NCBI GenBank assembly: GCA_965115835.1
Contig: OZ220471.1
Location: 496,001 to 560,000, forward strand
DNA from: Foliamicus sp965115835
GTDB lineage: Bacteria > Pseudomonadota > Gammaproteobacteria > Steroidobacterales > Foliamicaceae
Length of the DNA: 64,000 bases
Direction of reading: 5' to 3'
In this document: piece by piece, positions 17,626 through 25,310 of the stretch
How positions within the stretch are numbered: position 1 is the stretch's first letter
Layout of the letters: each line of letters opens with the position of its first letter
Translations under genes and position numbers: made by a program
The notes under the pieces: model-generated
Told to the model about the DNA's origin: nothing
What the model saw: the letters and a program-made list of their open reading frames with translations, nothing else
The model's database searches: none

Positions 17626-17946
17626 ATGGATTGTGTCATCGTGCTGTTCAATCTGAAGGAAGGCGTGGATCCTGCGGAGTACCAATCCTGGGCTCGCAGC
17701 CGCGATCTGGTGGAAGTCAACCGCCTGCCATCGGTGGACCGGTTCCGCGTACTGCGCTCGGTGGGCCTGTTGGGCGGCCCGGACGACCCACCCTACCAGT
17801 ATGTGGAAGTGATCGAGGTCAACAGCATGGAGAAGTTCGGCGAGGACCTTCAGTCGGCGGTTGTGGGCGAGCTGGCCGCCGAGTTCGGCCGGTTCGCAGC
17901 GAACCCCGTGTTCATGCACTGCCGGGATCTCCGGGCTTTCGCGTGA
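17626..17946 (+). CDS. HapK-like (REDY) small dimeric-barrel protein
   Basis: 106 residues with the ferredoxin-like look of dimeric alpha/beta barrel proteins: CVIVLFNLKEGVDPAEYQSW at the start and PYQYVEVIEVNSMEKF in the second half. The pattern matches small proteins named after HapK of the Hahella prodigiosin pathway, which are widespread and mostly not linked to pigment. It begins 2 bases after the lipoprotein stop and shares a GTGA overlap with the MaoC gene, so the three are translationally linked. Enzymatic role unknown. Confidence 0.72.
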   Translation: MDCVIVLFNLKEGVDPAEYQSWARSRDLVEVNRLPSVDRFRVLRSVGLLGGPDDPPYQYVEVIEVNSMEKFGEDLQSAVVGELAAEFGRFAANPVFMHCRDLRAFA

Positions 17947-18446
17947 CGGAGAACAGCCCGGAACGGGACCGGATCGTGCGGCGCGCCGGAGGACGTTGCT
18001 ACGAGGAGTTTCGCCGGGGCGACATCTACGAGCATTGGCCGGGCCGCACCATCACGGAGACGGATAACACGTGGTTTACCCTGCTGACCATGAACACTCA
18101 CCCGCTGCACTTCGACAAGGAGTATGGTCGCAAGACCGAATTCGGGCGGCGTCTTGTCGTAAGCACGCTGACGCTCTCGATCCTGGTGGGCATGAGCGTG
18201 TCGGACGTAAGCGAGAAAGCCATTGCCAACCTGGGCTGGGGGAAGATTCGTCTTCCCCATCCGCTGTTTATCGGCGACACGCTGTACGGCTCGTCCGAAG
18301 TGCTGCGCAAGCGGCCTTCGAAGTCGCGGCCGAACGCCGGGATCGTTACCGTGCGCACCAAGGGCCGCAACCAGAATGGCGATGTGGTTTGCGTTTTTGA
18401 CCGAACCGTGCTCGTGCCGCGGCTCGGGCACGCCGTAATGGACTGA
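17943..18446 (+). CDS. MaoC-like hot-dog dehydratase
   Basis: 167 residues from a GTG at 17943 that overlaps the upstream stop. Hot-dog-fold hydratase features are visible: YEEFRRGDIYEHWPGRTITE, then DNTWFTLLTMNTHPLHFDKE (the catalytic Asp/His segment), EFGRRLVVSTLTLSILVGM and the C-terminal VRTKGRNQNGDVV followed by CVFDRTVLVPR. The N-T-H-P-x-H-F-D form resembles mesaconyl-CoA/mesaconyl-C4-CoA hydratase relatives more than the plain PhaJ-type D-x-N-P-x-H. It likely hydrates an enoyl-CoA. Substrate not determinable. Confidence 0.85.
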   Translation: MTENSPERDRIVRRAGGRCYEEFRRGDIYEHWPGRTITETDNTWFTLLTMNTHPLHFDKEYGRKTEFGRRLVVSTLTLSILVGMSVSDVSEKAIANLGWGKIRLPHPLFIGDTLYGSSEVLRKRPSKSRPNAGIVTVRTKGRNQNGDVVCVFDRTVLVPRLGHAVMD

Positions 18447-18580
18447 AAAACACGAGATCGGACAGGATGGGTAAAGCTGCGGCCTGATCCGAAAAGATAT
18501 CCGGGCGGGCCGTTGCTGCGGGATGGAGACAGCCGCAACCCCCTGCCGCGAACGACAACCTGAACGGGAGGACACCTGAA

Positions 18581-19318
18581 ATGAGCGACATTCTGCAAGT
18601 TGACCATGTGAACTATCACGGCCGGATTGCCTATCTGAGCAAGAAGCCGGATCGCATGGACCAGGAACGGGGGCGGGAGAGGTTCACCATCACCGTTCAT
18701 TCCGACGGACACCGCACCTGCATGGCGCAGAGCGAAATCGACGACCGCCCCTGTGTCATGCGCAACGTGGCGCTGACGCTGGATGAGGACTGGCATCCCC
18801 TCGACTGCTTCGTGCGCATCTCGGTCGGCGATCGTTTCATGGGCAGCGGCTGGTTCCGGTTCGGCGAAGACGAGGCCGAGTGCGAAACCCATACGGCCGT
18901 CGAAGGCCGCGTGTCGCAGAAAATGAGACTGATCGAGCGGCCTCGCGCCTTCGTGGATCACGCCATCATCTGCGACGCCTGGGTGCTCAGCATGTTCGAC
19001 CTGAGCAAAGGGCCGGGCGTGCAGAAGTTCCCGCAACTGCTGATGTCTTCGCCGGATCATCGCGGCGCCACCGGCCCGCTGCTGTTCCGCATTGCACCGG
19101 CGATCGAATTCGTCGGGGAAGAGAGGATCACCGTGCAGGCGGGCGAATTCGACGCCTTGCACTTCCGGTTCGGCGAAACAACGGGACTGCCCAACGAGCA
19201 TCCCAAATACGACGTCTGGTGTACCGCGGACGGTCATTACATTTTCCTGCGCGGGGCCGTATACGGCTACATGATGACCTACTACGAGCTCACCCGGCTG
19301 GAGATCGAGCATGGTTAG
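18581..19318 (+). CDS. Conserved protein of unknown function, beta-rich
   Basis: 245 residues, no signal peptide or membrane segment. GGGAGGACACCTGAA precedes the ATG. The protein is rich in aromatic residues and beta-strand-like alternations (RFTITVHSDGHRTCMA, GSGWFRFGEDEAECETHTAV). It ends with VQAGEFDALHFRFG followed by a strand pair, a layout reminiscent of DUF3108-like lipocalin/barrel proteins, but no family is firmly recognised. Its last 8 bases overlap the next gene. It probably belongs to the same functional group as the MaoC and HapK-like genes. Confidence 0.7.
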   Translation: MSDILQVDHVNYHGRIAYLSKKPDRMDQERGRERFTITVHSDGHRTCMAQSEIDDRPCVMRNVALTLDEDWHPLDCFVRISVGDRFMGSGWFRFGEDEAECETHTAVEGRVSQKMRLIERPRAFVDHAIICDAWVLSMFDLSKGPGVQKFPQLLMSSPDHRGATGPLLFRIAPAIEFVGEERITVQAGEFDALHFRFGETTGLPNEHPKYDVWCTADGHYIFLRGAVYGYMMTYYELTRLEIEHG

Positions 19319-20324
19319 GCTGCGAGACAGGGCGGCCCGCCATCCGAGGGGGACAGGGCGGCGCCGCTGCCGGGCGTTCGTCCCAAGCTTGATGGCGGCT
19401 GTTGGCCTGATGGGGCTGTCGGGCGCCGGCCCCGCAATGGCCCAGGGCCAGGATTCCACGCCCACGGAACGCAATGTGCTGGTGATTGCGGAACTTCTGG
19501 CGCGCGTTTACGACAACTACAACCAGGTGTACTTCGACCGGCGCATCGGTTACCCGGAAAACGAGCGCCACGACCGCATCGAACTTCGCGTCGACCGGGT
19601 GGGCGGCCCCGATTCCCTGTTGCTGGCCTTTCGGGAATTCGCCGGCGGAGACTATTCGCGGCTGACGCGGGCCGGGGCGCTGGCTCTTTCGCCCGACAAC
19701 GAGCGGGGAGCGGCGCGCATGGAGGTGTGGAGCCAGCCGGTCGAGGGTCTGGAGCCGATGGCTGCCGGCGCCGGCGTCAGCGAGCGTCCGGAGGAAGCGG
19801 CCGACTGCGTGGTGTACTGGACTCGCGAGGCGGCGCAATTCCGGGGCCGGGCGCAGGGCGAGTGCGCGGCATGGGCGAACGAATCGGTTTTGAGCGAGCA
19901 GCAGCTGTGGCTGGATGCGCCGGGCGGCCGGGACCATCCGGGCGGCGCCTACCAGTTGCATGCGGCGCGCATGATGAACTGCTACATCGACGTTCCCGGC
20001 GTCAGCGGCGGTCGTGACGAGGACTACAAACGCTACGACAATCTCCGGGTGCATGACCGCGGCGGCGGCGCCCGCATTACCCATTCGGACGGCAGGGTGC
20101 TCGGCATCCGGCTATCGAACGTGGACTGGCCGCTCAACAACTACAACGATGCGTTCACGCGCGATGTGCTGGTGCTGTACGTGCTGGAGTACACAGGGGA
20201 CGAAATCAAGTCCCACGGCTACATCTTCACCGAACCCCGCGCCGAACGCATCGGCATCAATCTCTACTGGATGATGTCTTATTGCTACATGGAGTCCAAC
20301 ACCGAAGTCCGGCCGTTCATGTAA
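19311..20324 (+). CDS. CpcT/CpeT-like secreted protein
   Basis: 337 residues with an N-terminal basic stretch and hydrophobic core (MAAVGLMGLSGAGPAMAQG), so predicted exported, cleaved after AMA. The mature part begins ERNVLVIAELLARVYDNYNQ and contains HDRIELRVDRVG and CVVYWTREAAQFRGRA. These match the layout of the CpcT/CpeT chromophore-lyase-like family, many non-cyanobacterial members of which have unknown roles. No phycobilin genes are here, so a lyase function is not implied. The gene overlaps the preceding one by 8 bases. Confidence 0.6.
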   Translation: MVRLRDRAARHPRGTGRRRCRAFVPSLMAAVGLMGLSGAGPAMAQGQDSTPTERNVLVIAELLARVYDNYNQVYFDRRIGYPENERHDRIELRVDRVGGPDSLLLAFREFAGGDYSRLTRAGALALSPDNERGAARMEVWSQPVEGLEPMAAGAGVSERPEEAADCVVYWTREAAQFRGRAQGECAAWANESVLSEQQLWLDAPGGRDHPGGAYQLHAARMMNCYIDVPGVSGGRDEDYKRYDNLRVHDRGGGARITHSDGRVLGIRLSNVDWPLNNYNDAFTRDVLVLYVLEYTGDEIKSHGYIFTEPRAERIGINLYWMMSYCYMESNTEVRPFM

Positions 20325-20336
20325 CGGCGACCCGGG

Positions 20337-22319
20337 TCAGAGCGAGCGGCCCAGCGCATGGCCGTCGGCGGTGGCGGCCAGAAGCGTGCGGGGCATGTCG
20401 CAATCGCCCACGCTCACTACCTCCATGCCTGCCGTGCGCAGCGGCGCCGCCAGTTCGTCATTGGGCGTTCGGCTTCCCGACCAGGTGAGCAGGGCCAGAT
20501 CGGCGATTTCCCTGATCGCTCCGTTGAGCACGTTGCGGCAGCTGACGCGACCTTCATCCAGCGCCGAACCGGCGTCGATGCCGGACAGCAAAACCACTTC
20601 CACGTTCGCCATGCCGTAAAGCCGCCGGTAGATGCCCTGGCGCGTCACCAGCCCCACATCGCTGGCCAGCCGTTCCCTGGGCGTCACGATCACCAAGCGC
20701 GCAAAGCGCTGCGCCAGAAGTTCAGCCGCCGCGTAGGTGGCCAGCGTGTGGTCCTGATCCCACAACACCGCCGTGCCGTCGATAGTTGCTGCGGGCCGTT
20801 CGAGCATTTCCCGGCCGACTGCGCGAACGTCAAGCACGAAATCCCGCCATTCCGGGGGCCAGGAGGCGGGCCACAGCATGGTGGCGCCGCCCGCCAGAAC
20901 CACGATGTCGGGCGAGTGCCGCAACACATCGTCCACGGCTGCCCTGAATCCCAGTCGCAGGCGCGCGCCCGCCTTGTTGGCGGCCATTTCCTGATAGTCG
21001 TACACGCTGCTCATGTTCTCGCCGCCGGGAAGCTGCGCGTGCAGCCAGGCCTTGCCCCCTGGCCGCTCCGACGCCCCGTAGATCACCACGCTGTGGCCTC
21101 GGGCGGCCGCTACCCAAGCCGTCTCCAGGCCGGCGGGTCCGGCGCCCACCACCACCAGACGCCGCTTGCGCCGCGCCCGGCGCGGCCAGTAATCGACCTC
21201 GTCGCGCTGCCCCAGACGGGGATTGTTGTCGCAGGCAATCGGGCGTCGCTCCACGATCGTGGCCCAGCAAGTGTTGCAGGACACGCAATACCGTATTTCC
21301 GACTGTCGGCCTTCGGCGGCCTTCTTCACCCAGGCCGCATCCGTGACCAGTGGCCGCCCCATTGCGATCATCTGCGCCTTGCCCGCGGCGAGAATGCCCT
21401 CGGCTTCCGCAGGGTCGGTAATCAATCCCAGGGCCATCAGCGGCACGCCGGGGGCGCTCGAGGCGATTTCCGCATGCCCGTCCACATAGGGCGAGCGCGG
21501 ATAACTCATGTCCGGAACATGGGCTTCCAGACTGTTGGAGTGCGATCCGTCACAATAGACCAGATAATGGAAGCCGCCGTCCTCCGCCAGACGCGCGGTA
21601 ATGCGCCGGGATTCGCTGTGATTGACGCCGCCAGGGATCCCGTCGTTGGCGGGCAATTTCAATCCTATTATGAAATTATCCTTGCAATATCTTGATATAA
21701 TTTGGATTATTTCTCGCAAGAATCGGGTTCTTCCTTCCAGGTCGCCACCGTACTCATCCGTTCGGATATTGGCGGCGGGAGACAGGAACTGGTGAAAAAG
21801 GTGGCCATGTCCCGCCGACAGTTCCACTCCGCTGAAACCGGCTTCCTCAAGACGCCGGGCGCCGCGCCCGAAATGTTCGATTGCCTCGTGTATGCGATGG
21901 CGGGGCATCTTGCGCGGCATGGTCCAGCTCAAGTCGTCCGGCAAGGCGGAGGGCGCCCAGGCCTGTTGCGAACGTCCGGATTCGCGATGACCGCGCCCGG
22001 AGTCCTGGAACTGGCCCAGCAATCGGCAGTCTTTGCTTTCCACGCTTGCCGCCCAGCGGGCCAGCGCCGAACGGTTGCCCGGCTTGACCAGGGAAGGGCG
22101 GTGCGGGAGCTGCTGCCAGGGCAGTACGTTGAGGGGCTCGGTGACGATCATGCCCGCCCCGCCGGCCGCCCGGTTGGCGTGGTAGCGGACTATGCGGGGA
22201 TTGATGTCCTGGCCTTGCGAATACCGCGTACTCATCGATGCGTGCACGACCCGGTTGCGGACCGTGCGGCCCGCCAGGACGATCGGTTCCAAGAGTAGTG
22301 GATATTCCATGGGATGCAT
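20337..22319 (-). CDS. Old Yellow Enzyme/2,4-dienoyl-CoA reductase-type FMN-FAD-4Fe4S oxidoreductase
   Basis: About 660 residues from the Met at 22319 (a second Met lies at 22310). The N-terminal TIM barrel of the NADH:flavin oxidoreductase family shows LFEPIVL-like LLEPIVLAGRTVRNRVVHA, GVELSAGHGHLFHQFLSP and EYGGDLEGRTRFLREI. The 4Fe-4S cluster cysteines appear as CVSCNTC plus a fourth Cys 12 residues on. A pyridine-nucleotide domain follows with VVVGAGPAGLETAW and ERPGGKAW. The architecture matches FadH, trimethylamine/dimethylamine dehydrogenase and related enzymes. A strikingly AT-rich stretch at 21661-21715 encodes EIIQIISRYCKDNFIIG, unlike the rest of the gene. Confidence 0.88.
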   Translation of the reverse strand: MHPMEYPLLLEPIVLAGRTVRNRVVHASMSTRYSQGQDINPRIVRYHANRAAGGAGMIVTEPLNVLPWQQLPHRPSLVKPGNRSALARWAASVESKDCRLLGQFQDSGRGHRESGRSQQAWAPSALPDDLSWTMPRKMPRHRIHEAIEHFGRGARRLEEAGFSGVELSAGHGHLFHQFLSPAANIRTDEYGGDLEGRTRFLREIIQIISRYCKDNFIIGLKLPANDGIPGGVNHSESRRITARLAEDGGFHYLVYCDGSHSNSLEAHVPDMSYPRSPYVDGHAEIASSAPGVPLMALGLITDPAEAEGILAAGKAQMIAMGRPLVTDAAWVKKAAEGRQSEIRYCVSCNTCWATIVERRPIACDNNPRLGQRDEVDYWPRRARRKRRLVVVGAGPAGLETAWVAAARGHSVVIYGASERPGGKAWLHAQLPGGENMSSVYDYQEMAANKAGARLRLGFRAAVDDVLRHSPDIVVLAGGATMLWPASWPPEWRDFVLDVRAVGREMLERPAATIDGTAVLWDQDHTLATYAAAELLAQRFARLVIVTPRERLASDVGLVTRQGIYRRLYGMANVEVVLLSGIDAGSALDEGRVSCRNVLNGAIREIADLALLTWSGSRTPNDELAAPLRTAGMEVVSVGDCDMPRTLLAATADGHALGRSL

Positions 22320-22619
22320 GCGCAAACGCAATGTCGGATACAGCGATTTGCCCGGCTTTATAGCACGTTGCCATCCGTCAGGCAGCGGGATAGACTGGCG
22401 CCATGGTGGTGTCCGCCCACCCAGGGGCATTTGGGGATTGACTGGCCGACTCGGGGCGCGGCGGAAGGGAAACGGGGACATGCTGCCGCCGGAATCGATG
22501 TCAGGTAAAGGCGGGGCGCTCGGGATGAACCATCTTTTATTGCCCGGCGCTTGTGCGGCGGCTGCGGGTGTGGCGCCGCCGGCGCAGGTGGAACATTACG
22601 CCCTGTGGAACACAGCCGC
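22320..22619. other. Divergent promoter region between flavoenzyme and AddB-like gene
   Basis: For the minus-strand flavoenzyme, TATAAA at 22357-22362 with CTGCCT 17 bases upstream is a plausible promoter. On the plus strand a small frame (ATG at 22498 or 22525, stop at 22621-22623) encodes about 32-41 residues. It overlaps the proposed TTG start of the AddB-like gene as TTGA, so a short leader ORF is possible. Confidence 0.4.
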
Positions 22620-25310
22620 TTGAACGCCTCCGCCTGCCGGGAACCCCTTGAAAAGTCGTTGTTTCCCCAGCTACGAAGGGGAGCAATAGCCATTACCCGC
22701 ACCCCGAGGCTGGCGCGTCGCATCCAGTTCCGCTACGGACAATGGCGGCAGGCAGCCAACGCAGCCGTCTGGCGGCGGCCCACCGTGGTGAGTTGGCGGG
22801 AATGGACCCGCCAGATGTGGGAGGAGTCATTGCTGCGCGGCGGGCAAGCCGGCGAATTCACCCTTCTGTCTTCCCACGGTTCCCTGATGCTGTGGGAGCA
22901 AGCGCTCGGTGAGGACGCGGTAGCGGGCTTCGACCTGGAACAGAACGCCGAACTGGCTCGCAGGAGCTGGAGTCTGGCGCTGGAATACGGGTTGAACCTC
23001 GAGCGCCTGCAAAGCGAGGCGGAAGGCGAGGATGAGCGCCGCTTCGCGCGCTGGGCGCAGCGCTTCGAAGCCTTGCGGACAGTCGGGCGCTGGCTGGAGC
23101 CCGCGAGCCTGCCGGAGGTCCTGGCGCCGGATCTGCGAAGCGGGGCGATTGCCGCTCGCGGGCCTTTGTATCTGCTCGGTTTCGACGGCCCCTTGCCGCC
23201 GCCGCAGACCCGTCTGTTCGAGTGCGTGCGCTCCGCCGGCGTGGCCGTAAGCGAGGTTCCGCGCGCGGCCCGGGCGGCCCGCGTCTGTCAGGTCGCATAC
23301 GAGAACGGGGAGGAGGAATTGCGGGCCGCCGCAGGCTGGGCTGCCGGCGGCCACAACGGCCTGGTACTCCTCGATTTCGCCGAACGGGCGCCCCAGGCCC
23401 GCCGGGCGTTGCTCGACTGCATGCAGCCGGCCTGGCAGACGCGGGGATTTCCGCAGGAGGCCCCGCTGAACTCCGCCGAGGCGCTGTCGCTGGGGCATGT
23501 GGGGCCCGTGGAAATGGCGCTCCACGCCCTTTACCTGCTGCCGGCCGTGGTCGATTTCGAGGTCGTCAGCCGCGTGTTGCGCGGCGCCTACCTTCGAGGC
23601 TCGAACGGAGAAGCGGGCGGCCGGGCGCGGGCGGAGCGAAGGATGCGTGGAGAGCTGGTGGGAAGCCAGATCACGCGCTCCCAACTGCTGTCTCGCGCCA
23701 TCGCAGGAGCCCCCTTGCTGGCGGAAGCGTTGCAGCAGGGCTGGAAGGCGTCGCGAAGGGTTCGCGGCAAGGGCAGGGCGCACTCCCACCGCAACTGGGC
23801 CGCCGTATTCACGTCCTTCCTGCGCGAACTGGGCTGGCCGGGAACCCGGCCGCTGGTCAGCAGCGAGCAGCAGGCAGTCGACGCTTTCAGCCGACTGCTT
23901 TCGGAATTCGGCGCCTGCGACGCCGTGTCCGCAGGGCCGGTATTACTTCCGGCAGCGCTCTCGCGCTTGAGCGCCATGGTCCGGGAACGCAAGTTCCAGC
24001 CCCAGGGGCCGGACGAGGCCGTGGAACTCTTGCCGGTCGAGGAAGCGGCCGGAATGCGTTTCGACCGCTTGTGGGTGGCAGGCGCGGGCGCCAACCTGTG
24101 GCCTGGGGCGACGCGCCCCGCCCCGTTGCTTCCGCTCGGACTGCAACGGCGCCTGAAAATGCCCCGGGCCAGTTCGCGGGGAGTGCTCGAGCAGGCTCGC
24201 CGGCAGACCGGGGCCTTGCTGCACAGCGCCGAAGAAGTCGTGTTCAGCTGGTCGAAGGTGGCCGAAGAAGGGGTGGAAACCAGCGGCAGTCCGCTCATCG
24301 CCCGATTCCCCTTGCGCGAACACGCAAGCGCAATCGGGGCGCCGGCGCCACCCTTCGCCGAAGTTCTGCGCGCCAGCGCCTCGCTGGAAACTCTCTGCAG
24401 CGATTCGCCGCCGTCTTTGAAAGCCGATGAGGAAATCAGCGGCGGCACGCGCCTCATGGACCATCAACTCACGAACCCGTTTCGCGCCTTTGCCGAGCAC
24501 CGGCTGCACGCAAGGGAATACCCGACTCCGCGGGACGGAATCAGCCCGCTGGTTCGCGGGGATATCGTGCACAAACTCCTGTACCGGCTGTACACCGAGT
24601 TCGGGGACGCGGCTGCGCTGCGCGCCGCCTTGCCCGACCTGGAATCCCGCCTGGAGGAATGGGTGCAGGAAATTCCCGAAGACGAACCGCCCGGCGTGCG
24701 GCCGCTGGTGCTCGGCCTGTTGCGCCTGGAGCGCGAACGGGCCGTGCAATTGGCGCTGGACTGGGCGCGTCTCGACATTCAGGGCCGCGATTTCAGAATC
24801 TGGAGGCTGGAGGAGCAGGCGCAGCTGGTTCTGGGTTCCGTGACCCTGCGAATGCGGCTGGACCGGGTCGATTACGATACCCCCGAGTCCGGTCCCCTGG
24901 TGCTGGACTACAAGACCGGGCGCGACCTCCCGCTGACCGGGCTCGATCCCCAGCGCCTGCGCGCCAGTCAACTTCCGGCGTACGCGCTGCTCACGCCCGG
25001 CGTGGCCGGCGTGGGCTATGTGTTCTTGCCGGGCAAGCAACGGTTCGTGAAAGGCATATGCGATCCCGAGGCCGTTGCTCCGGCTCCGCAAGGAAAAGTG
25101 CTGGCGCAACTGACGCCCATTAGCGCACACCGCGACTTCAAGCGCTACAAAAGCTGGGAAAAACTCCTGGAGGGTTGGCGCCGCGCTCTCGAGAAGGCGG
25201 CAGCCGAACTGGAACAAGGAGACGCGCGCGTTGCGCTCTTTTCCTACAATGACGGCGCGCGCAAGCAGTACCAGGTATTGAGCCGCATCCAGGAGCTGGA
25301 GCAAGCATGA
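22620..25310 (+). CDS. AddB-like PD-(D/E)xK nuclease family DNA repair protein
   Basis: About 896 residues from a TTG at 22620; the frame is open a further 69 bases but the family-like N-terminus RGAIAITRTPRLARRIQFRY begins just after this TTG. The protein resembles the proteobacterial exonuclease/AddB-like repair protein with a degenerate helicase-like N-terminal part (no Walker A seen) and a C-terminal RecB-family nuclease. Nuclease motifs are MRLDRVDYD and LVLDYKTGRDLPL, the D...D-x-K core, around residues 745-770. Its stop overlaps the next start (ATGA). Together the pair should process double-strand breaks in place of RecBCD. Confidence 0.85.
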   Translation: MNASACREPLEKSLFPQLRRGAIAITRTPRLARRIQFRYGQWRQAANAAVWRRPTVVSWREWTRQMWEESLLRGGQAGEFTLLSSHGSLMLWEQALGEDAVAGFDLEQNAELARRSWSLALEYGLNLERLQSEAEGEDERRFARWAQRFEALRTVGRWLEPASLPEVLAPDLRSGAIAARGPLYLLGFDGPLPPPQTRLFECVRSAGVAVSEVPRAARAARVCQVAYENGEEELRAAAGWAAGGHNGLVLLDFAERAPQARRALLDCMQPAWQTRGFPQEAPLNSAEALSLGHVGPVEMALHALYLLPAVVDFEVVSRVLRGAYLRGSNGEAGGRARAERRMRGELVGSQITRSQLLSRAIAGAPLLAEALQQGWKASRRVRGKGRAHSHRNWAAVFTSFLRELGWPGTRPLVSSEQQAVDAFSRLLSEFGACDAVSAGPVLLPAALSRLSAMVRERKFQPQGPDEAVELLPVEEAAGMRFDRLWVAGAGANLWPGATRPAPLLPLGLQRRLKMPRASSRGVLEQARRQTGALLHSAEEVVFSWSKVAEEGVETSGSPLIARFPLREHASAIGAPAPPFAEVLRASASLETLCSDSPPSLKADEEISGGTRLMDHQLTNPFRAFAEHRLHAREYPTPRDGISPLVRGDIVHKLLYRLYTEFGDAAALRAALPDLESRLEEWVQEIPEDEPPGVRPLVLGLLRLERERAVQLALDWARLDIQGRDFRIWRLEEQAQLVLGSVTLRMRLDRVDYDTPESGPLVLDYKTGRDLPLTGLDPQRLRASQLPAYALLTPGVAGVGYVFLPGKQRFVKGICDPEAVAPAPQGKVLAQLTPISAHRDFKRYKSWEKLLEGWRRALEKAAAELEQGDARVALFSYNDGARKQYQVLSRIQELEQA

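Noticed and set aside
17631..17942. Longer MaoC protein starting at 17631
   Set aside because: The extra 104 codons overlap the HapK-like gene out of frame; the GTG at 17943 overlaps the HapK-like stop and gives a normal MaoC length.
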